A stretch of DNA of 64,000 bases from Salibaculum griseiflavum (lineage in GTDB: Bacteria; Pseudomonadota; Alphaproteobacteria; Rhodobacterales; Rhodobacteraceae): NCBI RefSeq assembly GCF_003129565.1, contig NZ_QETF01000002.1:242428-306427 (forward strand), given 5' to 3'. The first letter of the stretch is position 1. Every line of letters starts with the position of its first letter. A model generated the notes under the pieces. The model saw only the letters and a program-made list of their open reading frames with translations. It was not told the DNA's origin and searched no databases. Shown in pieces: positions 44,949 to 56,036 of the stretch. The position numbers were made by a program, and so were the translations under genes.

Positions 44949-45371
44949 TCAAAGTGGCGCGTAGTCGGTCCGGCTTTCATAGTCCTTGCGCGGCCCCGTC
45001 ACCCGCCAGACCGCCCGCCAGCACGGCCACTCCGTGAAATCATAGGCCACCCGGTAGTAATCCGCGCCACAGGGATGATCGGTGCCCGCGCCCTGCCCCT
45101 CTGGGTCGAAGCGGTGAAACGGACGGCCATCGTCGAACAGAACCTCGACGCCCCGGTCGTCGAACCGCCACAGATAGCGCCGCTCGGCCTGCAGCGGGGC
45201 TTGCCCCGGCAGGTGCATCTGCCCGCTTTCCTCGTAGATCAGACCGGCATCGTCGCGCCGAAAGCGCACCTCGCCCTCGGCCCGTACCACCTGCCCCGCA
45301 TGGGCATCCTCGATCACCCGGGCAAACCGGAACCCGGGCAGGAAATCCTCTGCCGTCAGCCGCTCAGCCAT
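44949..45371 (-). CDS. DUF6314-like small protein
   Basis: A 140-residue protein (MAERLTAEDFLPGFRFARVI, EDAHAGQVVRAEGEVRFRRD, then YLWRFDDRGVEVLFDDGRPF and DYYRVAYDFTEWPCWRAVWR). The alternating beta pattern and conserved Trp/Tyr/Asp residues match small lipocalin-like DUF6314 proteins of Rhodobacterales; function unknown. The open frame extends far upstream opposite purB, but the real start is ATG 45371 (or 45380, MRVMAERL). Confidence 0.7.
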   Translation of the reverse strand: MAERLTAEDFLPGFRFARVIEDAHAGQVVRAEGEVRFRRDDAGLIYEESGQMHLPGQAPLQAERRYLWRFDDRGVEVLFDDGRPFHRFDPEGQGAGTDHPCGADYYRVAYDFTEWPCWRAVWRVTGPRKDYESRTDYAPL

Positions 45372-45473
45372 GACACGCATTTCGCCGCATATCCGGCGCC
45401 TCCCTTGCCCATTTCCTGCCCCCCTTTTAAGAGGCACGGAACCGAAGCTCCACCGACGAAAAGGCCGCGCTCC

Positions 45474-46778
45474 ATGATCCCCCGTTATGCCCGCCCCGAG
45501 ATGACCCAGGTCTGGGACCCCGCCACCAAGTTCCGCATCTGGTTCGAGATCGAGGCCCATGCCTGCGACGCCATGGCCAAGCTGGGGGTCATCCCCCAGG
45601 AAAACGCCGACGCGGTATGGAAGGCCCAGGATGTGGAATTCGACGTGGCCCGCATCGACGAGATCGAGGCCGTGACCAAGCATGACGTGATCGCTTTCCT
45701 GACCCACCTGGCAGAGCACGTCGGCTCCGAAGAGGCCCGCTTTGTCCATCAGGGCATGACCTCCTCCGACGTGCTCGACACCTGCCTGAACGTGCAATTG
45801 GTGCGCGCCGCCGACATCCTGCTGGCGGATATGGACAAGGTCCTGGCCGCGCTGAAAAAACGCGCGTTCGAGCACAAGATGACGGTCCGCGTCGGCCGGT
45901 CGCACGGCATTCATGCCGAACCCACGACCATGGGCCTGACCTTTGCCCGCTTCTATGCCGAGATGGACCGCAACAAGGCCCGGCTCCAGCAAGCTCGCGA
46001 AGAGGTCGCCACCGGCGCCATTTCCGGCGCGGTCGGAACCTTCGCCAATATCGACCCGGCGGTCGAGGAACATGTCTGCGAGCAGCTGGGGCTCAGCCCC
46101 GAGCCGATCAGCACGCAGGTCATCCCGCGCGACCGTCACGCGATGTTCTTCGCGGTCCTCGGGGTCATCGCGTCCAGCATCGAGAACATCGCCATCGAGA
46201 TTCGCCACATGCAGCGCACCGAGGTTCTGGAAGGCGCCGAATTCTTCTCGATGGGGCAAAAAGGCAGTTCCGCCATGCCGCACAAAAAGAATCCCGTCCT
46301 GACCGAGAACCTCACCGGCCTTGCCCGGCTGGTGCGGATGACGGTGATTCCGGCGATGGAAAATGTGGCACTGTGGCATGAACGCGACATTTCCCACAGT
46401 TCCGTCGAGCGTGGAATCGGCCCTGACGCGACCGTGACGCTGGATTTCGCCCTGAATCGCCTTGCTGGCGTTATCGACAAGATGCTCATTTTCCCCGAGA
46501 ACATGCTGGAGAACATGAACAAGTTCCCCGGTTTGGTGATGTCCCAGCGCGTGCTGCTGGCGCTGACCCAGGCGGGCGTCAGCCGCGAGGACGCCTATGC
46601 CATGGTTCAGCGCAATGCGCTCAAGGTCTGGGAAGAGCGGGTGGATTTCCGGGAACAACTACTCGGAGACCCCGAGGTCGTCGCCGCCCTTGGCGAAGAC
46701 GGGATCAACGAAAAATTCGACCTCGGCTATCACACCAAGCATGTCGATACGATCTTCGCCCGGGTCTTCGGAGAATGA
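45474..46778 (+). CDS. purB: Adenylosuccinate lyase
   Basis: A 434-residue PurB with the superfamily signature GSSAMPHKKNPV and MTSSDVLDTCLNVQLVRAAD, GRSHGIHAEPTTMGLTFARF. It acts twice in purine synthesis (SAICAR and adenylosuccinate cleavage). Start ATG 45474 (MIPRYARPEMTQVWDPATK) matches the family; upstream open frame is not coding. It converges on luxI over a hairpin. Confidence 0.97.
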   Translation: MIPRYARPEMTQVWDPATKFRIWFEIEAHACDAMAKLGVIPQENADAVWKAQDVEFDVARIDEIEAVTKHDVIAFLTHLAEHVGSEEARFVHQGMTSSDVLDTCLNVQLVRAADILLADMDKVLAALKKRAFEHKMTVRVGRSHGIHAEPTTMGLTFARFYAEMDRNKARLQQAREEVATGAISGAVGTFANIDPAVEEHVCEQLGLSPEPISTQVIPRDRHAMFFAVLGVIASSIENIAIEIRHMQRTEVLEGAEFFSMGQKGSSAMPHKKNPVLTENLTGLARLVRMTVIPAMENVALWHERDISHSSVERGIGPDATVTLDFALNRLAGVIDKMLIFPENMLENMNKFPGLVMSQRVLLALTQAGVSREDAYAMVQRNALKVWEERVDFREQLLGDPEVVAALGEDGINEKFDLGYHTKHVDTIFARVFGE

Positions 46779-46785
46779 CCGGGCC

Positions 46786-46814
46786 GTGGTCTGCGCCCCC
46801 ACGGCGCAGACCAC
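46786..46814. terminator. Strong hairpin between convergent purB and luxI
   Basis: GTGGTCTGCGCC and GGCGCAGACCAC form a perfect 12-bp stem with loop CCCAC. No T run is present, so it may be a stability or factor-dependent end for both transcripts. Confidence 0.6.
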
Positions 46815-46839
46815 CTCTGCGACACCATGAACCAGCCGC

Positions 46840-47514
46840 CTAGGCCGCCGGGGCGTGCACGATGGCAGGCCGGCTGTGCTGGCGCGACGCGGCGGGCAGT
46901 CCGGCCGGAACGGCCTGGGCTGTCGGCAGCGACATCTGGGCCGGCATGGCCAAGACAGCATAGCGCCGTCCGTCGCCCTCGTTCTTGTAGGACTGGCCGA
47001 TCTTGCGCGCGGCAAAGCCCAACTGGCGCAGGGCTCTCACCAGCGACAGCGGTGACAGCGAGATCATCTCGCGGGCACCGGCAAGCTCGGCCTCGTGGAC
47101 AAGCCCGTTGACGATCAGCCAGAGACAATGGCTGCGATCCGCCTGGGTGCGCAGTTCGTCCGACACGACAAGGCGGGTGCATTCCCAGACCTCTGGCGTC
47201 TTGATCAGCGAAGGCATGACATCGGCCGGGATGTCGTCGAGCTTGCTCTCGAACGCGTCACGCAACATGTAGGTATGCTGGCCCCATTTCGCGTCTGTTG
47301 GCATGGTCCGAGCCCCGCCGACCACGCGCCCTTCGTGGACAACGAGCGAGTAATACGCGGTTGGGTTGTCGTACTGGTCCATCTCCATGTCGTTGTCATG
47401 AGGAATGTCCCAGCCCAGTTCATCGACGAAGAAATGCTTCCTCAGCTTGAGAAACTCGAAGAACGCGTCTCCGTGTTTGTGCAGGTCAGACAAGCGAAAC
47501 GTGATGTTTTCCAT
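46840..47514 (-). CDS. Acyl-homoserine-lactone synthase (LuxI family)
   Basis: A 224-residue LuxI-type enzyme using S-adenosylmethionine and acyl-ACP. Seen: LRKHFFVDELGWDIPHDND with MEMDQYDNPTAYYSLVVHEG (conserved Arg/Phe/Trp/Asp), VVGGARTMPTDAKWG, and PEVWECTRLVVSDEL (Glu-Cys-Thr-Arg). The start is ATG 47514 (MENITFRLSDLHK), 7 nt after a GGAG site that is buried in a hairpin (47518-47538). It is downstream of luxR on the same strand, like gtaRI of R. capsulatus. The C-terminus is a Pro/Ala-rich tail. Confidence 0.95.
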   Translation of the reverse strand: MENITFRLSDLHKHGDAFFEFLKLRKHFFVDELGWDIPHDNDMEMDQYDNPTAYYSLVVHEGRVVGGARTMPTDAKWGQHTYMLRDAFESKLDDIPADVMPSLIKTPEVWECTRLVVSDELRTQADRSHCLWLIVNGLVHEAELAGAREMISLSPLSLVRALRQLGFAARKIGQSYKNEGDGRRYAVLAMPAQMSLPTAQAVPAGLPAASRQHSRPAIVHAPAA

Positions 47515-47517
47515 TTT

Positions 47518-47538
47518 GACTCTCCTTTCTGGAGAGTC
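47518..47538 (-). promoter_or_regulatory. Hairpin sequestering the luxI ribosome binding site
   Basis: GACTCTCC and GGAGAGTC form an 8-bp perfect stem with a 5-nt loop. On the luxI mRNA the 3' arm is GGAGAGTC, which contains the ribosome binding site, and the ATG comes 3 nt after the stem. Translation would need the stem to open. Confidence 0.7.
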
Positions 47539-47620
47539 CATTTAGCCTGCTCATCGCCCCGCTGTTAACTATGGATTTTTCCCACTTCACGAAATGTGGC
47601 GAGAGTTGGGCGGATTAATG

Positions 47621-47635
47621 GAATCTTAAAGATTC
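47621..47635 (-). promoter_or_regulatory. Inverted repeat between luxR and luxI
   Basis: GAATCTT-A-AAGATTC is a perfect 7-bp inverted repeat, AT-rich, 8 nt after the luxR stop and about 107 nt before the luxI ATG. It may be a LuxR binding site for luxI or a weak luxR terminator. Confidence 0.4.
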
Positions 47636-47642
47636 TATGTCG

Positions 47643-48224
47643 CTAGATCAGGCCGAATTCGCTGGCCATGGCCGCCGCCTGGGCGCTGGTCTGTGCATTG
47701 AGCTTGGTTTTCGCGTTTTTCAACCGCTGTTTGATCGCACCTTCGGTCACGCCAAGCTCATGCGCCACCTGTTTCAGACGCAGACCGCGCTTGACCATGC
47801 CGAGTGCCTCGATCTCCGCCGCCGTCAGGTTCGTCGGCGGCGCCTTGGCACGATGCAGTTTTTCTACATATCTCTGAAATTGAAGAATTTCTTCATCAGT
47901 GAACTCCCGGTCCGCACGCACGAATGTGCCGAATGACCGCTGCCCTTCCCGGTTGCCGTCGAAACAGGCCACTGCCGCCCCATAGCGCAGCCCGAAGACC
48001 TGCGCCTGTTCCAGAACGCGCATCGGATCAGGCAGGTCGAGCTCGCTCCAACGGATCGAACCGGTATTGCCGTAAATCCAGCGGATAACAGGATCGTGAA
48101 GCATGAACCGGTTCTGCGTATAGTGATCCACCCACGCTTTCGGCAGTTCGTTCAATTCCTCCAACGGAAAGGCGAATCCGACTCTCAACGCGATGTAATA
48201 GCCCACACTGGCGGGGGCGAGCAC
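47643..48224 (-). CDS. LuxR-family AHL-responsive regulator, 5' end unclear
   Basis: A LuxR regulator with AHL-binding domain (WVDHYTQNRFMLHDPVIRWI, then SIRWSELDLP: conserved Trp, Tyr, Asp-Pro, Trp) and a C-terminal LuxR HTH (LTAAEIEALGMVKRGLRLKQ, VAHELGVTEGAIKQRLKNA). It lies upstream of luxI on the same strand. The start is a problem: aligning it with the neighbouring AHL-domain protein puts the start at 48269, where the codon is CTC, not ATG. Usable starts are GTG 48224 (given here, truncating helix 1), ATC 48275 with an AGGGA site at good spacing, or ATG 48413/48422 that overlap the divergent gene. Confidence 0.85.
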   Translation of the reverse strand: MLAPASVGYYIALRVGFAFPLEELNELPKAWVDHYTQNRFMLHDPVIRWIYGNTGSIRWSELDLPDPMRVLEQAQVFGLRYGAAVACFDGNREGQRSFGTFVRADREFTDEEILQFQRYVEKLHRAKAPPTNLTAAEIEALGMVKRGLRLKQVAHELGVTEGAIKQRLKNAKTKLNAQTSAQAAAMASEFGLI

Positions 48225-48393
48225 ATCATCCGTACACCGACCGAGGTTCTTCTGTTTTTCATCTGCGAGAGAGATGGCTGTTTTCCCTGTTCTTCTGCTC
48301 TCAATATGCTTAGCCTTAAGTGGCCTGCTTTGAGGTAATGTATGTCGTGTCAGCGGTAGCAGGCAACCATAAAGCGAGTTGGGGAAACGCCAA

Positions 48394-48894
48394 ATGGCTG
48401 ACAAAGAAGACATTCGAAGCATCCTTCTGCGGCTGGAAGAGCAGTCGCCGACAGGCTTTGCAATTGCGTTTCATGTAAAGTTCACGACACCCGAGTTTCT
48501 GCTCCAGACCTACCCGAAGGAGTGGATCGATCTGTATTCCGAACGCGGTTACGTCATGGTCGACCCAACGGTCAGCTGGGGGTTCAATAACGAGGGCACC
48601 AAGCGGTGGTCCGAGCTGGCCGACGATGACAGTGTCGGAATCTTCAAGGAATGCCAGAAATTCAATATGAACTACGGGGTTTCGGTGGCGCTTGAACAGG
48701 GCGGCAGTCGCAGTCTCGCCAGTTTCACCCGCCATGACCGGGACTTCGCCGAGGCCGAATGCCAAGAGCTGAGCGAACTCCTTGAGAAGCTGCATAACAT
48801 GACCCTTTCGGACGGGTCCATGAGTGCTGAGCAGCGACAAAACCTGCACGACCTGTCGGTTCAGATGACCCATCCGGATTGGCGCAAGAGCTGA
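48394..48894 (+). CDS. LuxR-like AHL-binding domain protein without HTH
   Basis: A 166-residue protein from ATG 48394. Its whole length aligns with the AHL-binding domain of LuxR proteins: FAIAFHVKFTTPEFLLQTYP, EWIDLYSERGYVMVDPTVSW, TKRWSELADDDSV, with the conserved Trp, Tyr, Asp-Pro and Trp. It ends after LSEQ-like helix (SMSAEQRQNLHDLSVQMTHP) where the HTH would begin, so it cannot bind DNA like a normal LuxR. It is divergent from luxR. By analogy with TrlR-type proteins it may form inactive heterodimers or buffer AHL; this is inference. Confidence 0.8.
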   Translation: MADKEDIRSILLRLEEQSPTGFAIAFHVKFTTPEFLLQTYPKEWIDLYSERGYVMVDPTVSWGFNNEGTKRWSELADDDSVGIFKECQKFNMNYGVSVALEQGGSRSLASFTRHDRDFAEAECQELSELLEKLHNMTLSDGSMSAEQRQNLHDLSVQMTHPDWRKS

Positions 48895-49019
48895 CGCAAC
48901 GTCATCTTGTCAAGGCTCCCTCTACCGGGATGTTCTACCGGCTCGGCGGACACTGATTAGGGGAATAGTAAGGGCACATGGGGCACTTAGGCGGTGTTCG
49001 TAACCGCCAGGGCCTTTTC

Positions 49020-50042
49020 ATGACCCCACCCGCAGACCTGACGCGCGCCCGCAAGGCCGCCATTGTGGTGCAATACCTTCTCAACGAGGGGCAGGACCTG
49101 CCCCTATCGGACCTGCCAGAGGACAGCCAGCTACGCCTGTCACGGGAATTGGGCGCCCTTGATCTTGTCGATCGGACCACATTTCAGACGATCGCGTCGG
49201 AATTTACCGAGGCATTGGGAAATCTGGCCATGACCGTGCCCGGCAGCCTCGATGCGGCTCTGTCCGGGCTTGATGGCAAGATCAGCCCGCAGGCGCTGCA
49301 GAAGCTGCGCGACGAATCGGCCAACACGGCCGGGGCGGACCCATGGAAGCAGATCCTGGCGCTCGATCTCGACACGCTGCTCGGGCTGCTGGATGCCGAA
49401 GGGGTCGAGATCGGCGCAGTGCTTCTGTCCAAATTGTCCACGGCCAGGGCCGCCGAGCTCTTGGGGCGCTTGCCCGGCGAACAGGCCCGGCGCATCGCGC
49501 ATGCGGTGTCCCGGACCGCCGATATCCGCCCCGATGCCGTCGCCCGCATCGGCGAGGCGCTTGCCGCGCAGTATTGCGGCGCAAGTGCACCTGCCTTCCC
49601 ACAGACGCCGGGCCAGCGCGTCGGCGCGATCCTGAATTCCAGCGGCGCAGAGATGCGGGAAAGGCTGCTTGACGACCTGACCGAGCAGGATCCGGGGTTT
49701 GCCGAATCCGTGCGCAAGTCGATCTTCACCTTTGCCGATATCCCGACCCGGCTGTCGCCGTTGGATGTGCCCAAGGTGATCCGCGACATTCCCGGCGAGG
49801 ATCTGGTCAAGGCGCTTGGCGCCGCGTCAGCGACAGGCGGGCCGGTGGCCGCTGGCGCCGATCACATCCTGTCGAACATGTCGCAACGCATGGCCGACAG
49901 CCTGCGGGAGGAGATGGAAGAGCTGGGCAAGATCAAGAAAGCCGAAGGCGAAGCGGCGCAGGCAGCCGTGGTCGCGGCCATTCGCTCGGCGGCCGATCGC
50001 GGAGAAATCGCCCTGATCGAACCGGGCGAGGACGAGGGCTAA
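49020..50042 (+). CDS. FliG-like flagellar motor switch protein
   Basis: A 340-residue protein with FliG layout: N-terminal helical region (LTRARKAAIVVQYLLNEGQD), middle region with repeated helix pairs (ARAAELLGRLPGEQARRIAH), and the C-terminal FliG domain (FTFADIPTRLSPLDVPKVIR, then LVKALGAASATGG and DHILSNMSQRMADSLREEME). FliG couples torque from the stator to the switch. No other flagellar genes are visible here, so it is a detached FliG or paralog. ATG 49020 is chosen; ATG 48978 (14 residues longer) also has a fair site. Confidence 0.8.
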   Translation: MTPPADLTRARKAAIVVQYLLNEGQDLPLSDLPEDSQLRLSRELGALDLVDRTTFQTIASEFTEALGNLAMTVPGSLDAALSGLDGKISPQALQKLRDESANTAGADPWKQILALDLDTLLGLLDAEGVEIGAVLLSKLSTARAAELLGRLPGEQARRIAHAVSRTADIRPDAVARIGEALAAQYCGASAPAFPQTPGQRVGAILNSSGAEMRERLLDDLTEQDPGFAESVRKSIFTFADIPTRLSPLDVPKVIRDIPGEDLVKALGAASATGGPVAAGADHILSNMSQRMADSLREEMEELGKIKKAEGEAAQAAVVAAIRSAADRGEIALIEPGEDEG

Positions 50043-50737
50043 CGCACCTCGCCGGCCGCCAGGATCGCGCCGTGCCCGGCCTGCTGCACGATCACGACAG
50101 CCCGATCATCCCCCGGCAAGGGCAGATCCAGGGTCAGGTCGCTGTCGCCCGACCAGTCGGCGACCACCTGCCAATCCGTCACGATATTTCCATAGGTCAA
50201 CTGACGCCCGGCATTCTCGCCCCGGCGAATATCCACGACCTGTCGCGGGTCATATCGCACCAGTTGCACCTGCGCCGGCCCAACCGGCGCGCCCTCCCGT
50301 TCCAGAATCAGTCTGAGCCCCCCGCCCTGCCGGGCAAGATCAAGCGCGATCCCGTGATCAGCCGCGGCATGTGTGCGAATGGCGTCGCTCAGTTCCATCG
50401 GCTTGGCGCCGACCACATGGGTGTGCCCGGCCACGACCATCTGCGGCGTGTAGATCGTCGCGTGGCCGGCGGCCTGGGCATAGGCCTTTTGCCGCTGCGT
50501 ATAGGCGGGATCGGCAAAACTGTCGGCCCAACCGATATAGTCCCAGTAATCCACATGCAGCGCGAGGGCGATGACGTCCTCGCGCTCGGCCAGGTCAAGC
50601 AACATCGCATCGGCGGGCGGACAGCTGGAACACCCCTGCGAGGTATAGAGTTCGACCACGACGGGCGACGGATCGGCCGAAACCGGTATCGTCCCCCCGG
50701 ACAACGCCAGGGTCAAAGCTGTCAGAACTGCACGCAT
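50039..50737 (-). CDS. DUF1223 secreted thioredoxin-like protein
   Basis: A 232-residue protein starting at ATG 50737 with a signal peptide (MRAVLTALTLALSGGTIPVS). The mature part holds VVELYTSQGCSSCPPADAML, a CxxC thioredoxin-like motif, and VDYWDYIGWADSFADPAYTQ with YTPQMVVAGHTHVVGA, the DUF1223 pattern. The role is unknown; periplasmic redox is likely. The stop overlaps the convergent fliG-like stop by 4 nt. The longer open frame upstream has no SD or similarity. Confidence 0.85.
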   Translation of the reverse strand: MRAVLTALTLALSGGTIPVSADPSPVVVELYTSQGCSSCPPADAMLLDLAEREDVIALALHVDYWDYIGWADSFADPAYTQRQKAYAQAAGHATIYTPQMVVAGHTHVVGAKPMELSDAIRTHAAADHGIALDLARQGGGLRLILEREGAPVGPAQVQLVRYDPRQVVDIRRGENAGRQLTYGNIVTDWQVVADWSGDSDLTLDLPLPGDDRAVVIVQQAGHGAILAAGEVR

Positions 50738-50972
50738 GGTCGGTTTTCCGTTCTTGGCTTCCCTCTGATTACCGCAGCCGTCCGGCAAGGGCCAATCAAC
50801 CGTTTGCGAGACTCTGTCACATCGACAACCGCAGGCCTGCACTTCAGGGTGAACCGACGCATAGAAGCACCGTTTCACCCTTGGCAAACGACTGCATACA
50901 ATAGTATACACAGCTCGAATCCGGGTCATCCGGACCCCCGTTTCGTTTTTCGCACCCTCAGAGGAGGCCCCC

Positions 50973-53720
<2,748 letters not shown>

Positions 53721-53752
53721 CCGTTTTTCAAGCCGGACCGTTATCAAGATGT

Positions 53753-53784
53753 CGCGCCCCCTGCCGGGGGCGCGGCTTTTTTTT
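53753..53784 (+). terminator. Intrinsic terminator of acnA
   Basis: CGCGCCCCC-TGCC-GGGGGCGCG, followed by G, C and eight T on the plus strand. Confidence 0.9.
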
Positions 53785-53787
53785 CGA

Positions 53788-53845
53788 GGGGGCGCTGCCC
53801 GGTCCGCCCCTGGCGGACTCCCCGGGATATTTTTCGTCCAAAGAA
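53788..53845 (+). repeat. Extragenic GC-rich repeat, copy 2
   Basis: GGGGGCGCTGCCC, then GTCCGCCCCTGGCGGAC hairpin, then CCCCGGGATATTTTTCGTCC and AAAGAAA. It shares architecture with copy 1 (including an identical 13-nt start) and lies right after the acnA terminator. Confidence 0.55.
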
Positions 53846-53882
53846 ATCTGGACGCGGGAAATGGTTGGGGTAGCTTGGCGAA

Positions 53883-54671
53883 ATGACCCATAGAAGTTTT
53901 GAATTCACCCATGCGCTGTGCCGTGTCCCGGCGGACTCTGTCTGCGATGGATTACGAGCCAGTGACCGCGGTGACCCCGACCCGGCCCTCTTTCGGAACC
54001 AGCACGCAGCCTATGTGGCCGCGCTGCGCGATGCCGGCTGCGCGGTGACCGTTCTGGAGGCGGACGAGGCCTTTCCCGACAGCGTCTTCATCGAGGATCC
54101 GGCGCTGGTTCTGAACGGGGTGGCCATCGTGCTGCGCCCCGGTGCGCCAAGCCGGTTGGGTGAGGCGGCGGCGTTGCGCCCTGCCCTTGAAGAACATTGC
54201 CGTAAAGTCGTGGACCTCAAGACCGAGGGCTTTGTCGATGGGGGGGATATCCTGTGCACCGATGACCGGGTTCTGATCGGTCTGTCGGCACGAACCGATG
54301 CGCGCGGTGCCGAAGACCTGCGCCCTCTGGTCGAAGCGCAGGGCTACAGGTTGGAGGTGCTGCAAACCCCGCCCGAAATCCTGCATTTCAAGACCGAGAG
54401 TTCCCTGTTGGACGCCGAGACCGTGCTGGCCACGCCTGCCTTGGCGGCCTCCGGGGCCTTTGACTCCATGCGCGTGATCGAGACCGCGCCGGGCGAAGGG
54501 GCCAGCGCCAACGCGATCCGGGTGAATGATGTGGTGATGCTGTCGGCAGGTTATCCCGAAACGGCGGACCGTCTGACCCAGGCCGGATACGAGGTGGTGA
54601 CGCTGGACACGTCGCAGGCCGCGCTGGTCGATGGCGGGCTGAGTTGCATGTCCCTACGCTATTCTCTCTAG
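53883..54671 (+). CDS. Dimethylarginine dimethylaminohydrolase-like enzyme
   Basis: A 262-residue amidinotransferase-fold enzyme. The DDAH residues are in place: DSVFIEDPALVLNG (Glu/Asp), FVDGGDILCTDDRVLIGLSA, His168 in EILHFKTESSLLD and the nucleophile Cys255 in GGLSCMSLRYSL. It would hydrolyse methylated arginine to citrulline and methylamines, or be a related guanidine hydrolase. The 3' end overlaps the convergent phosphomannomutase by 18 nt. Confidence 0.88.
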   Translation: MTHRSFEFTHALCRVPADSVCDGLRASDRGDPDPALFRNQHAAYVAALRDAGCAVTVLEADEAFPDSVFIEDPALVLNGVAIVLRPGAPSRLGEAAALRPALEEHCRKVVDLKTEGFVDGGDILCTDDRVLIGLSARTDARGAEDLRPLVEAQGYRLEVLQTPPEILHFKTESSLLDAETVLATPALAASGAFDSMRVIETAPGEGASANAIRVNDVVMLSAGYPETADRLTQAGYEVVTLDTSQAALVDGGLSCMSLRYSL

Positions 54672-56012
54672 CACGGCCCGAACCTCGGCCACCTTGGCCT
54701 CGACCAGACTGCGATCTCCCTTTGCCTCGACGTTCAGGCGCAACACCGGTTCGGTGTTGGAGGCGCGGATATTCATGCGCCACCCGTCACAGGTGAAGCT
54801 GACCCCGTCCAGACGATCGAGGTCAACGGTCTGGTCTTCGAAGGCCGCGACCACGGCGTCGATCGCGGCCTGGCTGTCGGCAACGGTGAAATTGATCTCG
54901 CCGGAGGACGGGAAATCGGCCCGCATGCGGGCGACCATCTCGCTCAGGCCCTGGCCCGAGCGCGAGACCAGCTCGGCCACCAGAAGCCAGGGGATCATGC
55001 CGCTGTCGCAGTAGTTGAAATCACGGAAATAGTGATGCGCAGACATCTCGCCACCATAGACCGCGTCGTGCTCGCGCATGATCTTCTTGATATGGCTGTG
55101 CCCGACCCGGCTGAGGATGGCGGTGCCGCCGCAGGCTTCGATACGATCCCGCGTGGCATAGACGACCCGGGGGTCATGAACGATGCCGGCCCCTGTTTCC
55201 TTGCTGCAAAAGGCCTGGGCCAGCAGCGCCACGATGTATTCGCCATCTATGAAGGCGCCGGTTTCGTCGAAGAAGAAGCAGCGGTCGAAATCCCCGTCCC
55301 AGGCCACGCCCATATCCGCGCCATGTGTCCGAACCGCATCGGCGGTTGCGGCGCGGTTTTCCGGCAAAAGCGGGTTGGGAATGCCGTTTGGAAAGCTGCC
55401 ATCGGGGGTATGGTGGACCTTGACGAAGTTGAACGGCACCCCGCGCATGGCCTCTTGCAGCGCGTCGAAGGTCGGACCGATGGCACCATTGCCGCCATTG
55501 ACGACGATCTTCAGCGGCCGCAGTCCCCGCGGGTCGATATAGCTCATCAGGTGGGCCACGTAATGCGGGCGCGGATCGCGCGGCTCGACCGCACCGCCGG
55601 GGATCGCAGGGCCGAAATCATCCGCCTCGGCCATGGCGCGGATCTCGCCCAGCCCGGTGTCTTCCGAAACAGGCCGCGCGCCGTCGCGCACCAGCTTGAT
55701 GCCGTTGTAGTCGATGGGATTGTGACTGGCCGTCACCATCAGCCCGCCCCCGGCGCCAAAATGGGCGGTTGCGAAATAGACCTCCTCGGTGCCACACAGG
55801 CCGATATCGTGGACTTTGACGCCCTCGGCCACCAAACCGCGATGCAGGGCCGCTTGCAGATCGGCGCTGCTGTCACGGATATCGCGGCCGGTGACCACGC
55901 TGCCCGGTGTCATGACACGGGCAAATGCACGACCGATCGCCTCGCAGATCTCCTCGGTGAGGTCCTCGCCCAGCTTGCCGCGCACATCGTAACTCTTGAA
56001 ACAAGACAGCAT
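54654..56012 (-). CDS. Phosphomannomutase/phosphoglucomutase
   Basis: A 452-residue alpha-D-phosphohexomutase. The phospho-Ser loop is MVTASHNPIDYNGIK, the metal site WDGDFDRCFFFDE, and the sugar-binding motif YGGEMSAHHYFRD; the C-terminal phosphate-binding loop is in RASNTEPVLRLNVEA. It interconverts hexose 1- and 6-phosphates for surface glycans. It is on the same strand as ccm genes downstream of them. Confidence 0.95.
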   Translation of the reverse strand: MLSCFKSYDVRGKLGEDLTEEICEAIGRAFARVMTPGSVVTGRDIRDSSADLQAALHRGLVAEGVKVHDIGLCGTEEVYFATAHFGAGGGLMVTASHNPIDYNGIKLVRDGARPVSEDTGLGEIRAMAEADDFGPAIPGGAVEPRDPRPHYVAHLMSYIDPRGLRPLKIVVNGGNGAIGPTFDALQEAMRGVPFNFVKVHHTPDGSFPNGIPNPLLPENRAATADAVRTHGADMGVAWDGDFDRCFFFDETGAFIDGEYIVALLAQAFCSKETGAGIVHDPRVVYATRDRIEACGGTAILSRVGHSHIKKIMREHDAVYGGEMSAHHYFRDFNYCDSGMIPWLLVAELVSRSGQGLSEMVARMRADFPSSGEINFTVADSQAAIDAVVAAFEDQTVDLDRLDGVSFTCDGWRMNIRASNTEPVLRLNVEAKGDRSLVEAKVAEVRAVLERIA

Positions 56013-56036
56013 CGGGGGTCCTTTTGGGATTCGGTG

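Noticed and set aside
50880..50905. A promoter upstream of acnA (TTGGCA with TAGTAT)
   Set aside because: The spacing is 15 nt and several other TA-rich hexamers fit as well, so no defensible assignment was possible.
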